This document shows positions 34,801-43,330 of a stretch of DNA of 64,000 nucleotides, piece by piece. Each line of letters begins with the position of its first letter. Within the stretch, counting starts at the first letter, position 1. The stretch is taken from assembly GCA_963797255.1 (NCBI GenBank), contig CAWCOV010000030.1, forward strand, positions 186,001-250,000. Reading direction: 5' to 3'. The position numbers and the translations under genes were made by a program. The DNA is from JANXZS01 sp963797255. Its GTDB lineage: Bacteria; Acidobacteriota; Terriglobia; Terriglobales; Acidobacteriaceae. Under the pieces are notes generated by a model that searched no databases, was not told the DNA's origin, and saw only the letters and a list, made by a program, of their open reading frames with translations.

Positions 34801-35847
34801 CTAGTTCAGGAACATCGTCCGATAGAGCGTGTCGCGTTGCACGGGCTTGAAGCCGGCATCGCGGATAAGCCTGCGCAGTTCTTCCTCGGTGGTGCAGTTG
34901 GCCGTGCCAGCAGCTTTCACTACGTTTTCTTCCAGCATGACCGATCCAACGTCGTTGCCGCCGAAGTGGAGGCCCATCTGCAGAACTTTCAGGCCCTGCG
35001 TAACCCAGCTCGATTGGACATTCTCAATGTTGTCCAGAAACAGCCGCGAGATCGCGAGGACCTTCAGATACTCAACTGACGTCGCCTCATCCCATCCACG
35101 TCCGCCGAGAGCGGTGTTTTGCGGCTGAAAGCTCCAGGGAATGAAGGCGGTGAATCCACCGGTTTCTTCCTGAAGGCGGCGAACCTGCTCGAAATGGTTT
35201 ACGCGATGTTCGAATGTCTCGCCGACGCCGAACATCATAGTTGCGGTGGTGCGCATACCCAGCTGATGCGCGGTACGGTGCACCAGCAACCAATCCTCGG
35301 TGGAGCATTTCAGACGGGCGATGCGGTGGCGAACTTCGTCATCCAGAATTTCTGCGCCGCCTCCGGGAATGGAGGCTAGTCCCGCGTCGCGCAAGCGGCT
35401 AATGGTTTCCCGCACGGAAATGTCGCTGTATTCGGCGATGGCAAGAATCTCAGAGGCGGAGAAGCAATGCAGCCAGATCTGCGGAAAGCGCTGCTTGATC
35501 CCGCTCAGCATGCGTTCGAAATAATCGATTTTTAGATCCGGGTGCAGACCGCCCTGCATCAGGACGCCGGTGCCCCCCATTTCGAGGGTTTCAGCAATCT
35601 TGGCGTAAATCGTCTCGAAATCGAGGATGTAGCCTTCCTTGGCCTGTGGTCCCTTGAGCGGGCGGTAAAAGGCGCAGAAGGTGCAGTACTCGGTGCAGTA
35701 GTTGGTGTAGTTAATGTTGCGGTCGATGATGTAGCTGACGACGCCTTCAGGGTGCAGCTTGCGGCGAAGGGCATCCGCCTCCATACCCAGACCGATCAGG
35801 TCGTCTGACCGGAAATATTCTAGTGCCTGTTCGCGACTCAACGGCAT
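34801..35847 (-). CDS. mqnC: Cyclic dehypoxanthinyl futalosine synthase MqnC
   Basis: A 348-residue radical SAM enzyme of the futalosine route to menaquinone. The [4Fe-4S] cysteines are in CTEYCTFC near residue 50, followed by FYRPLKGPQAKEGYIL; GGLHPDL, PGGGAEIL and GLHFGGNDVGSVM are family blocks shared with MqnE/CofH. The length and sequence start (SREQALEYF) fit MqnC best. No other mqn genes are in the window. ATG 35847 is the only reasonable start. Confidence 0.9.
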   Translation of the reverse strand: MPLSREQALEYFRSDDLIGLGMEADALRRKLHPEGVVSYIIDRNINYTNYCTEYCTFCAFYRPLKGPQAKEGYILDFETIYAKIAETLEMGGTGVLMQGGLHPDLKIDYFERMLSGIKQRFPQIWLHCFSASEILAIAEYSDISVRETISRLRDAGLASIPGGGAEILDDEVRHRIARLKCSTEDWLLVHRTAHQLGMRTTATMMFGVGETFEHRVNHFEQVRRLQEETGGFTAFIPWSFQPQNTALGGRGWDEATSVEYLKVLAISRLFLDNIENVQSSWVTQGLKVLQMGLHFGGNDVGSVMLEENVVKAAGTANCTTEEELRRLIRDAGFKPVQRDTLYRTMFLN

Positions 35848-35988
35848 ATATCGATTCTAAAGGGGACTGGGTAGGGTTGGCGAGCGTTCACCGGCTGAGT
35901 ATTGAAATACGATGCGCGATCACCAATTTCAGCGATTATTTCGCTGGAGAAGCCGGTTCTGTTGCGGACCAGTGCCCCGGCAGAGCGT

Positions 35989-36579
35989 TTAATGCGTGCT
36001 AGGCGCCGGCGTTGCCGGCAAATCCGCACCTGCGGCCGGTGGGGGCATGTCGGATTCCAGGGGCTTCTTCAGCGATTCCATGACCTGCGGCGGAAGCGGC
36101 TTGGCTGCATTCGCCAGAAGGACGCTGACCTGCCACATCTGCGTCTCGTTCAGAATTTTGGTATACGAGGGCATTCCAGTGAGGCGGATGCCGTTCGCTA
36201 CCTTCCAATAGGTCTCGCCCGGCGGATCGTCGCTCACCCCGACAACGCCCTCGCGGTGTGGTGCCCACAATTGTGGGGCCCTGGGATACATGTTGGAGGC
36301 AAACGCGGATGGCCTGCCGTAAAGGCCGTGACAGGAGGCGCATTGCTGGCGGTAAATAAGCGCACCTGCCTCCAAATTAGTGTCGCTGGGCTCAATCGGC
36401 GACGCTTTTGGCGCTTCTTTATCGATGCGCGCGTGCATGGGAACATGCACAACCGCCTCTTCCATCGGGAACGGCTTATCGATCACGGCAACCGGAAGGG
36501 TGCCCGTTCTGAAGTAGAGGAAGGCCCCGAGCGGGAAGAGAATCAAGCCTAGAATCAAGCCGATGAGAAATGTCTTCAT
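35989..36579 (-). CDS. Membrane-anchored c-type cytochrome
   Basis: A 196-residue protein with an N-terminal membrane anchor (about 3-23) and one heme c site, C80-A-S-C83-H84, with a likely distal methionine in LTGMPSYTK. The class I monoheme fold is of the type used in electron transfer chains or as a subunit of oxidases. The tail is Pro/Ala-rich. ATG 36579 has GAGG about 9 bases upstream. No oxidase genes are adjacent. Confidence 0.88.
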   Translation of the reverse strand: MKTFLIGLILGLILFPLGAFLYFRTGTLPVAVIDKPFPMEEAVVHVPMHARIDKEAPKASPIEPSDTNLEAGALIYRQQCASCHGLYGRPSAFASNMYPRAPQLWAPHREGVVGVSDDPPGETYWKVANGIRLTGMPSYTKILNETQMWQVSVLLANAAKPLPPQVMESLKKPLESDMPPPAAGADLPATPAPSTH

Positions 36580-36854
36580 GGGGAAATGGCCTCGCCGAGC
36601 TGTTTTCGCTCAGTTCAACTTGCGACTGTGATGCCGATTCTAGAGGAAAGCAAGTCCATACGCACCATGCAGATGCTTTAATACAAAGAGACAAGATTTT
36701 CGACCCGACTTTTTTCATGGGACAACCTGGTACGAGATCCCCGGCTTTCCGAGGGAGTACCTGTGTCAGCCGATGGAAGAGTAGCCGGTCGCGATCGCGG
36801 AAATTCGGTCAGCAGTGATTGACAATGGTTGAGTAGTGGAGGGCTTTCAGGTTC

Positions 36855-37595
36855 ATGCACCGTAGCAGCCGTATTCGATACATTCTGTATCCATTTCTTT
36901 CTTTTCTTCTTCTTGCCGCGCCCGAGATGCGCGCCCAGAACACCCCCGAGCCCCCGGCCCCCGCGCTACAGGCGCCCACGACACCCGCTCCAACACAGGG
37001 AGCCGAGAGTGCCGCGGCCCGCGTGCGCGCACGGCGGCAGCAGCGAATTGCGGCGATCATCGCCGATATTTACAGCCACAAATACGAGGCCTACGCGGGT
37101 GGCGGTTATCTGCGGTTCCGGCCAGGCGACAGCTTGCAGCGCGTGACTGAAGTGTCCTGGAATGTTGGCTTTACGGATTACATCAAGCCCAAGCTCGCGA
37201 TTACGGGAGATGCCCGCGGCTACTACGGGACGGCCTACACCTATAACAACGAATTCCAGATTTTCAAGCCCAGCATCAGCCAATATGTATTCCTCGGTGG
37301 ACCGCAATATCGCGCGTATGAAGGGCTCCACTTCGCGGCAGGCATTCGCGTACTGGCAGGACTTTCTCATGGCAACTTCGACACGAACACCGGCGGTCTG
37401 CCGTCTCAGTACCTGAATCTGTACCCCAACGGCAATGCCTTCGCTCTGAATGGTGGCCTGCCGCTGGACTACAACATCAGCCCGGCGATCGCGGCTCGTA
37501 TCACGCCGGAATTTCTCTACAACACGTTTGGCGGTTCGAACCAGTTCAATCTTGGATTCTCAGCCAGCCTGGTATACCGATTCGGCAAGAAATAG
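36855..37595 (+). CDS. Outer-membrane beta-barrel protein
   Basis: A 246-residue protein: signal peptide (cleavage near MRAQN), a Pro/Ala linker (about 28-50), then a barrel with YEAYAGGGYLRFRPGD and alternating strands ending SASLVYRFGKK. It resembles acidobacterial OmpW/OmpA-like small barrels; function unknown. It converges with aspA across a shared terminator. Confidence 0.7.
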   Translation: MHRSSRIRYILYPFLSFLLLAAPEMRAQNTPEPPAPALQAPTTPAPTQGAESAAARVRARRQQRIAAIIADIYSHKYEAYAGGGYLRFRPGDSLQRVTEVSWNVGFTDYIKPKLAITGDARGYYGTAYTYNNEFQIFKPSISQYVFLGGPQYRAYEGLHFAAGIRVLAGLSHGNFDTNTGGLPSQYLNLYPNGNAFALNGGLPLDYNISPAIAARITPEFLYNTFGGSNQFNLGFSASLVYRFGKK

Positions 37596-37607
37596 TCTGA
37601 TCCAAGG

Positions 37608-37644
37608 AAAAAAAGCCGCGCTCATATCGGGCGCGGCCTTTTTT
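37608..37644. terminator. Bidirectional terminator between barrel gene and aspA
   Basis: A 7-bp GC stem (37615-37621 with 37631-37637) is flanked by an A-run on the left and a T-run on the right, so it can stop transcription from both sides. Confidence 0.9.
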
Positions 37645-37657
37645 GCGGTCCATCCCG

Positions 37658-39091
37658 CTAGGATTTCTTTTTCGAGTCTCGCTCCTTGGCGGCATCCAGC
37701 GGATATTGGGGCTCGGTCATTCGAACCGGGTCGAGGATTTCGGCAATTTCCTCTTCGCTGAGAAGCTTTTTGGCGCGAGCGATTTTGATGATGGACTCGC
37801 CGGTGGCTACGGATTCCTTCACGATTTCAGCAGCCTTGGCGTATCCGATGTAGGGGTTGAGCGCCGTGGCCAGTGACACCGTGCTTTGCGCGTAGAAGTT
37901 GCAGCGCTCAGGATTGGCGGTGATGCCGGCGACGCAGCGCTTGTCGAACTGGCTCAGCATGTTTGCCAGGATGGTGATGCTCTGCAGGACATTGTGAGCC
38001 ATGGTGGGCATCATCACGTTCAGTTCGAGTTGTCCTGCCTGGACAGCGTATGCCACGGCAGCGTCGTTGCCTACAACCTGGAAACCGACCATCGCAGCCA
38101 GTTCAGGCATAACAGGATTGATCTTGCCGGGCATGATGGACGAGCCGGGCTGCAGGCTGGGAAGGAAGATCTCAGCAAAGCCGGTGTTGGGTCCTGAGGA
38201 GAGCAGGCGTATGTCGTTCGAGATGCGAATGACTTCCAATGCGATGCCGCGAAGAGCAGCGCTGACTTCGCCCATGCAGGCGTTCGATTGCATGGCCCAG
38301 CGCATGTCTTCTGCGGCCGTCAACTTCTGTCCGGAGATGCGCGCAAGGTTCGCTACGGCCTTGTGGCGGTAATCGGGGTGAGTATTGATTCCGGTACCCA
38401 CGGCGCTGCCGCCCAATCCCAGCGGGCGCAGCGAGTCGGAAGTCCAACGGAGGAAGCTTCTGCCCTTTTCAATGGCCTTCCCGTAAGCGGCGAACTCCTG
38501 GCCGAGGCGCATGGGCACCGCGTCCTGCATGTGGGTGCGGCCTGACTTCATGATGTCGTGAAATTCTTTTGCCTTTGCGTCAAAGGTGGCGGCGAGCGCG
38601 TCGAGCACGGGATAAAGCGTCTCCAACGCAAGAAGCGTGCCCACACGCATTGCCGTGGGAAACACGTCGTTGGTGGATTGGCCGTAGTTGACGTGGTCGT
38701 TGGGGTGAACGTCAGAGTACTCGCCCAATTCGAGGCCGAGAATCTCGTTGGCGCGATTAGCAACCACCTCGTTGGTGTTCATGTGCAGGCTGACACCGGC
38801 TCCTGCCTGGAAGACGTCGACCACAAAATGGGGCGTCCACTTGCCGTCGATCACTTCCTGCGAGGCCTGGATGATGGCGTCGGCACGGCGCGGCTCGACA
38901 AGGCCGAGTTCCTTGTTGGCCTCAGCGGCGGCGCGCTTGACCATGCCCAGTGCGCGAACAAGATGAGGGTGGGCGCGCAATCCGGAGATCGGGTAATTTT
39001 CAACAGCACGCGCTGTTTGCGCGCCGAAATATGCACTTGCGGGCACTTCAACAAATCCAAGCGAATCTTTTTCTTTCCGAACGTCCGACAT
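37658..39091 (-). CDS. aspA: Aspartate ammonia-lyase
   Basis: A 477-residue member of the fumarase/aspartase superfamily with the signature GSSIMPGKINPV and catalytic histidine in SGRTHMQDAVP. The stretch FQAGAGVSLHMNTNEV is aspartase-like; fumarases have WQTGSGTQSNMN. It should deaminate aspartate to fumarate. ATG 39091 has GGAG 8 bases upstream, better than the in-frame start at 39118. The gene stands alone. Confidence 0.92.
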   Translation of the reverse strand: MSDVRKEKDSLGFVEVPASAYFGAQTARAVENYPISGLRAHPHLVRALGMVKRAAAEANKELGLVEPRRADAIIQASQEVIDGKWTPHFVVDVFQAGAGVSLHMNTNEVVANRANEILGLELGEYSDVHPNDHVNYGQSTNDVFPTAMRVGTLLALETLYPVLDALAATFDAKAKEFHDIMKSGRTHMQDAVPMRLGQEFAAYGKAIEKGRSFLRWTSDSLRPLGLGGSAVGTGINTHPDYRHKAVANLARISGQKLTAAEDMRWAMQSNACMGEVSAALRGIALEVIRISNDIRLLSSGPNTGFAEIFLPSLQPGSSIMPGKINPVMPELAAMVGFQVVGNDAAVAYAVQAGQLELNVMMPTMAHNVLQSITILANMLSQFDKRCVAGITANPERCNFYAQSTVSLATALNPYIGYAKAAEIVKESVATGESIIKIARAKKLLSEEEIAEILDPVRMTEPQYPLDAAKERDSKKKS

Positions 39092-39292
39092 GCCACCACT
39101 CCCTTTACCCAGGCTCAAGATGAATGACTATGCTGCTGAAACGATGCGGGAGATGCTGCTGCCCGCGCGGAATTGAGTATAGAGCATGGAGGCTGCGGCT
39201 CGCCGGGCCACTTCGGGAATGGATCTCCTATTCAGGATGGGTGGAAGGGACACAAATTTGCCGTCCTCTGATAGGCTGCATTTATACCCCCT

Positions 39293-41041
39293 ATGAGTAT
39301 TCGTCGGAATCTCCTTATGCTTCTCGCCCTTACCGGTACTGCTTTCGCACAGAACAGCGGCAAACCGGTTGCCGAACGTGTTGCTTTGCAAAACGCCGTT
39401 TTCGATGAGCAATACGAATCGGATCTGCGCAATTTTCCGGAACGCGCTACGGCGTACGGTGACTATCGCTACAACAATAAGCTTGCGGATTATTCGTTGG
39501 CGGCGATTGCGTTGCGCAACAAGACAAATCACGATTTTCTGGTGCGTTTGAAGGGGATTCCCACCACTGGATTTTCTGACCAGGATCAACTCTCACATGA
39601 CTTGATGGTGCGAGTGCTGGAGCAGCGCATTGCGGATTACGACTTGAAGGAATATGAGATGCCGATCAACCAGCAGAACGGCATCCATACCAGCCTGGCG
39701 GATTTGCCGTTGTCGGTGCCGCTGGATTCTGTTGAGCATTATGAGGACTACGTTGCGCGTCTCAAGCAGATTCCGCGCGTCTTCAATCAGACGACGGAAG
39801 TGCTGCAGGCAGGCATGAAAGACAATCTCATGCCGCCGAAGTTCCTGCTGGAGAAGCTTCCCGTACAGTGCCAGGGAATCATCGAAGCAGATCCGTTTCT
39901 TTTGCCGACGAAGAAATATCCGGCGAACATTTCCGAGGCAGACCAGGCGCGGCTGACCAAGGAAATTAATGACGCGATTCAGACCGAAGTTATTCCGGCA
40001 TACAAGACGTTCTCGACGTTTCTGGCTACGCAGTATGCGCCGCATGGACGCACGGCACTCGCCATTACATCGCTGGCGGATGGGGAAAAGCGTTATCAGA
40101 ACGACATCTACGGTAGAACGACAACGCGGATGACGGCAGATGAGATTCACCAAATTGGCCTGAAAGAGATAGCGCGCATTGAAGCAGAGATGACGGTGAT
40201 TGCGAAGAAGGAAGGCTTCGCCGATCTGGCATCGTTTCGCGCTTCGCTGAAGACGAATCCGAAGTACATCCCGACGTCGTCAGAGCAAATACTGGAGGAT
40301 TTTCGCCACTATATACACCAGATGGAGCCGAAGCTTCCGGAACTCTTCACTCTGCTGCCGAAATCGCCGGTCACCGTGGAAGCCATCCCACCGTTTCAGT
40401 CTGCGGCTGCGACGCACTATGTGACGGGTACTCCGGATGGAAAGCGGCCCGGCCGCGTGGTGGTGGCTACTTCCAATTTCAAAGAGCGTTCGTTGATTGA
40501 CGACGAAGCTATCGCTTACCACGAAGGCGTTCCGGGACATCACATGCAGCTTTCCGTGCAGCAGCAACTGACGGGGCTGCCGAAGTTTCGTCTGCATAGT
40601 CTCGGCTTCAATGCTTACGTAGAAGGCTGGGCTCTTTACGCAGAGCAGTTGGGCAAGGAAGTCGGGTTCTATCAGGATCCCGTGTCGGATTACGGGCGAC
40701 TTTCTTCCGAACTATTTCGCGCCGTCCGCCTTGTGGTCGATACGGGCATTCATTCCAAGGGATGGACGCGGGAGCAGGTGGTTGTGTTCTTCAGGGAATC
40801 GGGCGCGGTGGATGAGCCAACTATCCAGTCAGAGACGGACCGGTATATAGCGTGGCCTGCACAGGCCCTGAGCTACAAGCTTGGTCAACTCGAGATTCGT
40901 AAGCTTCGGGACCAGGCACAAAAAGAGCTGGGACCGAAGTTCGATATCCGCAAATTCCACGACGAGATATTGGATGGAGGCACGCTACCGCTGGATATGC
41001 TGGACGAACGCACCACCAAATGGATTGCTGCGCAAAAGTAG
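39293..41041 (+). CDS. Secreted DUF885 family protein (putative metallopeptidase)
   Basis: A 582-residue protein with a signal peptide (LLMLLALTGTAFAQN). DUF885 is defined by the HExPGHH motif, seen here as YHEGVPGHHMQ, with a downstream glutamate in YVEGWALYAEQL; the arrangement suggests a zinc peptidase, though activity has rarely been shown. ATG 39293 has no Shine-Dalgarno sequence. TATACC just upstream could be a -10 box, which would make the mRNA leaderless. A 12-13-bp hairpin overlaps the stop. Confidence 0.88.
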   Translation: MSIRRNLLMLLALTGTAFAQNSGKPVAERVALQNAVFDEQYESDLRNFPERATAYGDYRYNNKLADYSLAAIALRNKTNHDFLVRLKGIPTTGFSDQDQLSHDLMVRVLEQRIADYDLKEYEMPINQQNGIHTSLADLPLSVPLDSVEHYEDYVARLKQIPRVFNQTTEVLQAGMKDNLMPPKFLLEKLPVQCQGIIEADPFLLPTKKYPANISEADQARLTKEINDAIQTEVIPAYKTFSTFLATQYAPHGRTALAITSLADGEKRYQNDIYGRTTTRMTADEIHQIGLKEIARIEAEMTVIAKKEGFADLASFRASLKTNPKYIPTSSEQILEDFRHYIHQMEPKLPELFTLLPKSPVTVEAIPPFQSAAATHYVTGTPDGKRPGRVVVATSNFKERSLIDDEAIAYHEGVPGHHMQLSVQQQLTGLPKFRLHSLGFNAYVEGWALYAEQLGKEVGFYQDPVSDYGRLSSELFRAVRLVVDTGIHSKGWTREQVVVFFRESGAVDEPTIQSETDRYIAWPAQALSYKLGQLEIRKLRDQAQKELGPKFDIRKFHDEILDGGTLPLDMLDERTTKWIAAQK

Positions 41042-41054
41042 TTGCGCAGCAATC
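41023..41054. terminator. Bidirectional hairpin terminator overlapping the DUF885 stop
   Basis: ATTGCTGCGCAA (41024-41035) and TTGCGCAGCAAT (41042-41053) pair perfectly with loop AAGTAG, extendable by one G-C pair. It serves the convergent DUF885 and alcohol-dehydrogenase genes. Confidence 0.75.
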
Positions 41055-41994
41055 TCATTTGGACGGAGCGGATTCTGGCAGTATCTCCACGACAATTTTG
41101 CCTCGGCCCCGGCGCTGTAACTTTCCGGTGAAAGCGTCGGGCGACTGGGAGAGCGGGATCACAGATGCGACGAATGCGCGGATCGTTCCTGCCTGAAGGA
41201 GTTTGCCGATCTCAATGAGTTGCTGCTGATTGGGTTCGACAATGAAAAAGGCTTTTTTGACCCGCTCCTCATCCTGCTTCTCGCCGCCCGCACCAATGGT
41301 GACCATTCTGCCGCCGGGCTTCAGCAGAGCCCACGAGCGGCTGAGTGTTTCTCCGCCGACCGTGTCAAAAATCACATCGACGTCTCTGACTAGTTGCTCG
41401 AAAGGAATGCCCTTGTAGTCGATGACCTGATCGGCTCCAAGGCCGGAGACGAAATCCAGATCGGCGGCGAGATACTGTCGCGATGACATGCGCGCCGTGG
41501 AGGTGGGCCAGTTGCACGGCATAGAGGCCCACGGCTCCGGCTCCGCCGTGAATCAGAACGCGATCGCCAGCCACAAGCTCCGCCCGCTCAAAGAGGCCCT
41601 GCCAGGCTGTCAGGGCACTGATAGGAACGGATGCGGCCTCGACATGCGTGAGATGCGAGGGCAGCGGAGCGACGGACGATGGCACGGTGACGCAATATTC
41701 TGCCAGCGCTCCTTCCGCGAACCAGTCGTTCATGCCAAAGACTTTCTCGCCGACCTGCAAAGGGCTATCCGGATCACCAAGAGCTGCGACGACTCCAGAG
41801 AACTCATGACACGGGACGGCTCCTTTACGAGGAGTCGCCGTCTTTTGGTCCGAGTCGTCGGATACCAAGTCGAGTTCCGTCGGGGTGACCCCGGTGGCGT
41901 AAACCCTTATGAGAATTTCACCGGCGGCGGGAACGGGGATGGGGCGCGTTTCCTCGATCATCGAAAGTCCAGCCGCGAGACAGATTGCCTTCAT
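41055..41994 (-). pseudogene. Frameshifted quinone oxidoreductase/zinc-type alcohol dehydrogenase (MDR)
   Basis: The catalytic GroES-like N-terminal part and half of the cofactor domain (VLIHGGAGAVGLYAVQLAHLHGAHVIATVS) are in one frame from ATG 41994. The rest (AADLDFVSGLGADQVIDYKG... to 41055) is one frame over. Removing a single extra C at 41469 gives one continuous protein of about 312 residues, similar to NADPH:quinone reductase-like MDR enzymes. All motifs on both sides are intact, so this may be a sequencing error or a recent mutation. Confidence 0.8.
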
Positions 41995-42182
41995 TGCTTC
42001 ACCTCATCTAATTAATTTCACTGTTTTCGCTGTTCGTGCATCAGCCGTAAGTTCAATTGATAGAACCGTTCTTTCCGTGATTGCCGCGTTGATTTTCGAA
42101 ATCGTGCATAACGCGAGCCCTTGAACTGTGTGGCGCCAAAATCGAGGGTTGCGTTGCGGCGTCAATCATCTAACCTATAGAA

Positions 42183-43233
42183 ATGAGCGAGATTCGCAAT
42201 ATGGTCGCCTTGCCTGCCGCGGCGGGTGTTGCCGAAACTGGCGACGAGCAATTTGATGTTCTGGTTGTGGGCGCCGGTCCTACGGGGCTGGCTTGTGCGA
42301 TTGAGGCGCAGCGGTTGGGACTGCGGGTTGTGCTGGTGGAGAAAGGCTGTCTCTGCAACTCGCTTTTCCACTACCCGTCGAATATGACGTTCTTCACTAC
42401 GCCCGAGCTGCTGGAAATTGGAGATATTCCGTTTGCCAGCCCCAATCAGAAGCCGAACCGCAGCGAGGCGCTGGAATATTACCGCAAGGTCGCGGAGCAT
42501 TATCAGCTCGATGTTCGTCAGTATCATCATGTGCAAAGCGTGTCCGGTGAGAACGGAGCGTTTGTGATCCAGACGGCTGATCGATTTGAGCGTCCGCGCA
42601 GCCTCCGGTCGCGAAAAATTATTATTGCAACCGGTTACTACGATTTGCCGAATTACCTGAAGATTCCGGGCGAAAATCTCTCGAAAGTTTTGCACTATTA
42701 CCAGGACCCGCATCCCTATTCCGGACTGAATGTTCTGGTGATCGGCGGCAAGAACTCAGCGGCAATTGCTGCATTAGATCTGTGGAGACATGGTTCGCGG
42801 GTCACTCTTGTCCATCGCGGCCCTGCCATGCATCGTCATGTAAAATATTGGATTCTCCCCGATATTGAAAATCGCATCAAGAATGGAGAGATCGACGCGT
42901 TCTTCCAATCGCGCGTTACCTCAATTGATGAGGACAGCGCCACGATCGTTACACCGATTGAAGAGAAGACGATCTCGAACGACTACGTTTTCGCATTAAC
43001 GGGCTACCATCCTGATTTTGATTTTCTGTTGGCGTTGGGCATTCGAGTTGGTAGGAGAGGACCGGCTGCCGGTATGCAATCCTCAAACGCTTGAGAGTAA
43101 TGTGGAAGGGGTTTACCTTGCCGGCGTTATTGTCGCGGGCAAGAGGACAAATGAAATCTTCATTGAAAACGGAAGGTTTCATGGGCACCAGATCGCGGCG
43201 GATTTAAAAGAAAAAGTGGGCGTGGCAAACTGA
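42183..43233 (+). pseudogene. ypdA: Frameshifted YpdA-type bacillithiol disulfide reductase (FAD/NAD(P)H)
   Basis: FAD-binding VLVVGAGPTGLACAIEAQ near the N-terminus, YPSNMTFFTTPELLEIG, and the NADPH-site VLVIGGKNSAAIAALDL define the YpdA/Bdr family, which reduces bacillithiol disulfide. The frame breaks at LALGI near residue 287; deleting one extra C at 43044 joins it to ELVGEDRLPVCNP... ending at 43233, restoring about 349 residues including GVYLAGVIVAGKRTN. ATG 42183 lies almost inside a possible -10 box (TATAGA, 42176-42181), so ATG 42201 may be the true start. Confidence 0.8.
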
Positions 43234-43330
43234 TGAATTTTTCTTGAATCTGGAATTTTTCGATTTTGGCTAAAGAGTCCTTCGCGGAGACGAAGTAAGG
43301 GCTGCAACCGGAAAGTAGAGGAACAGGACA

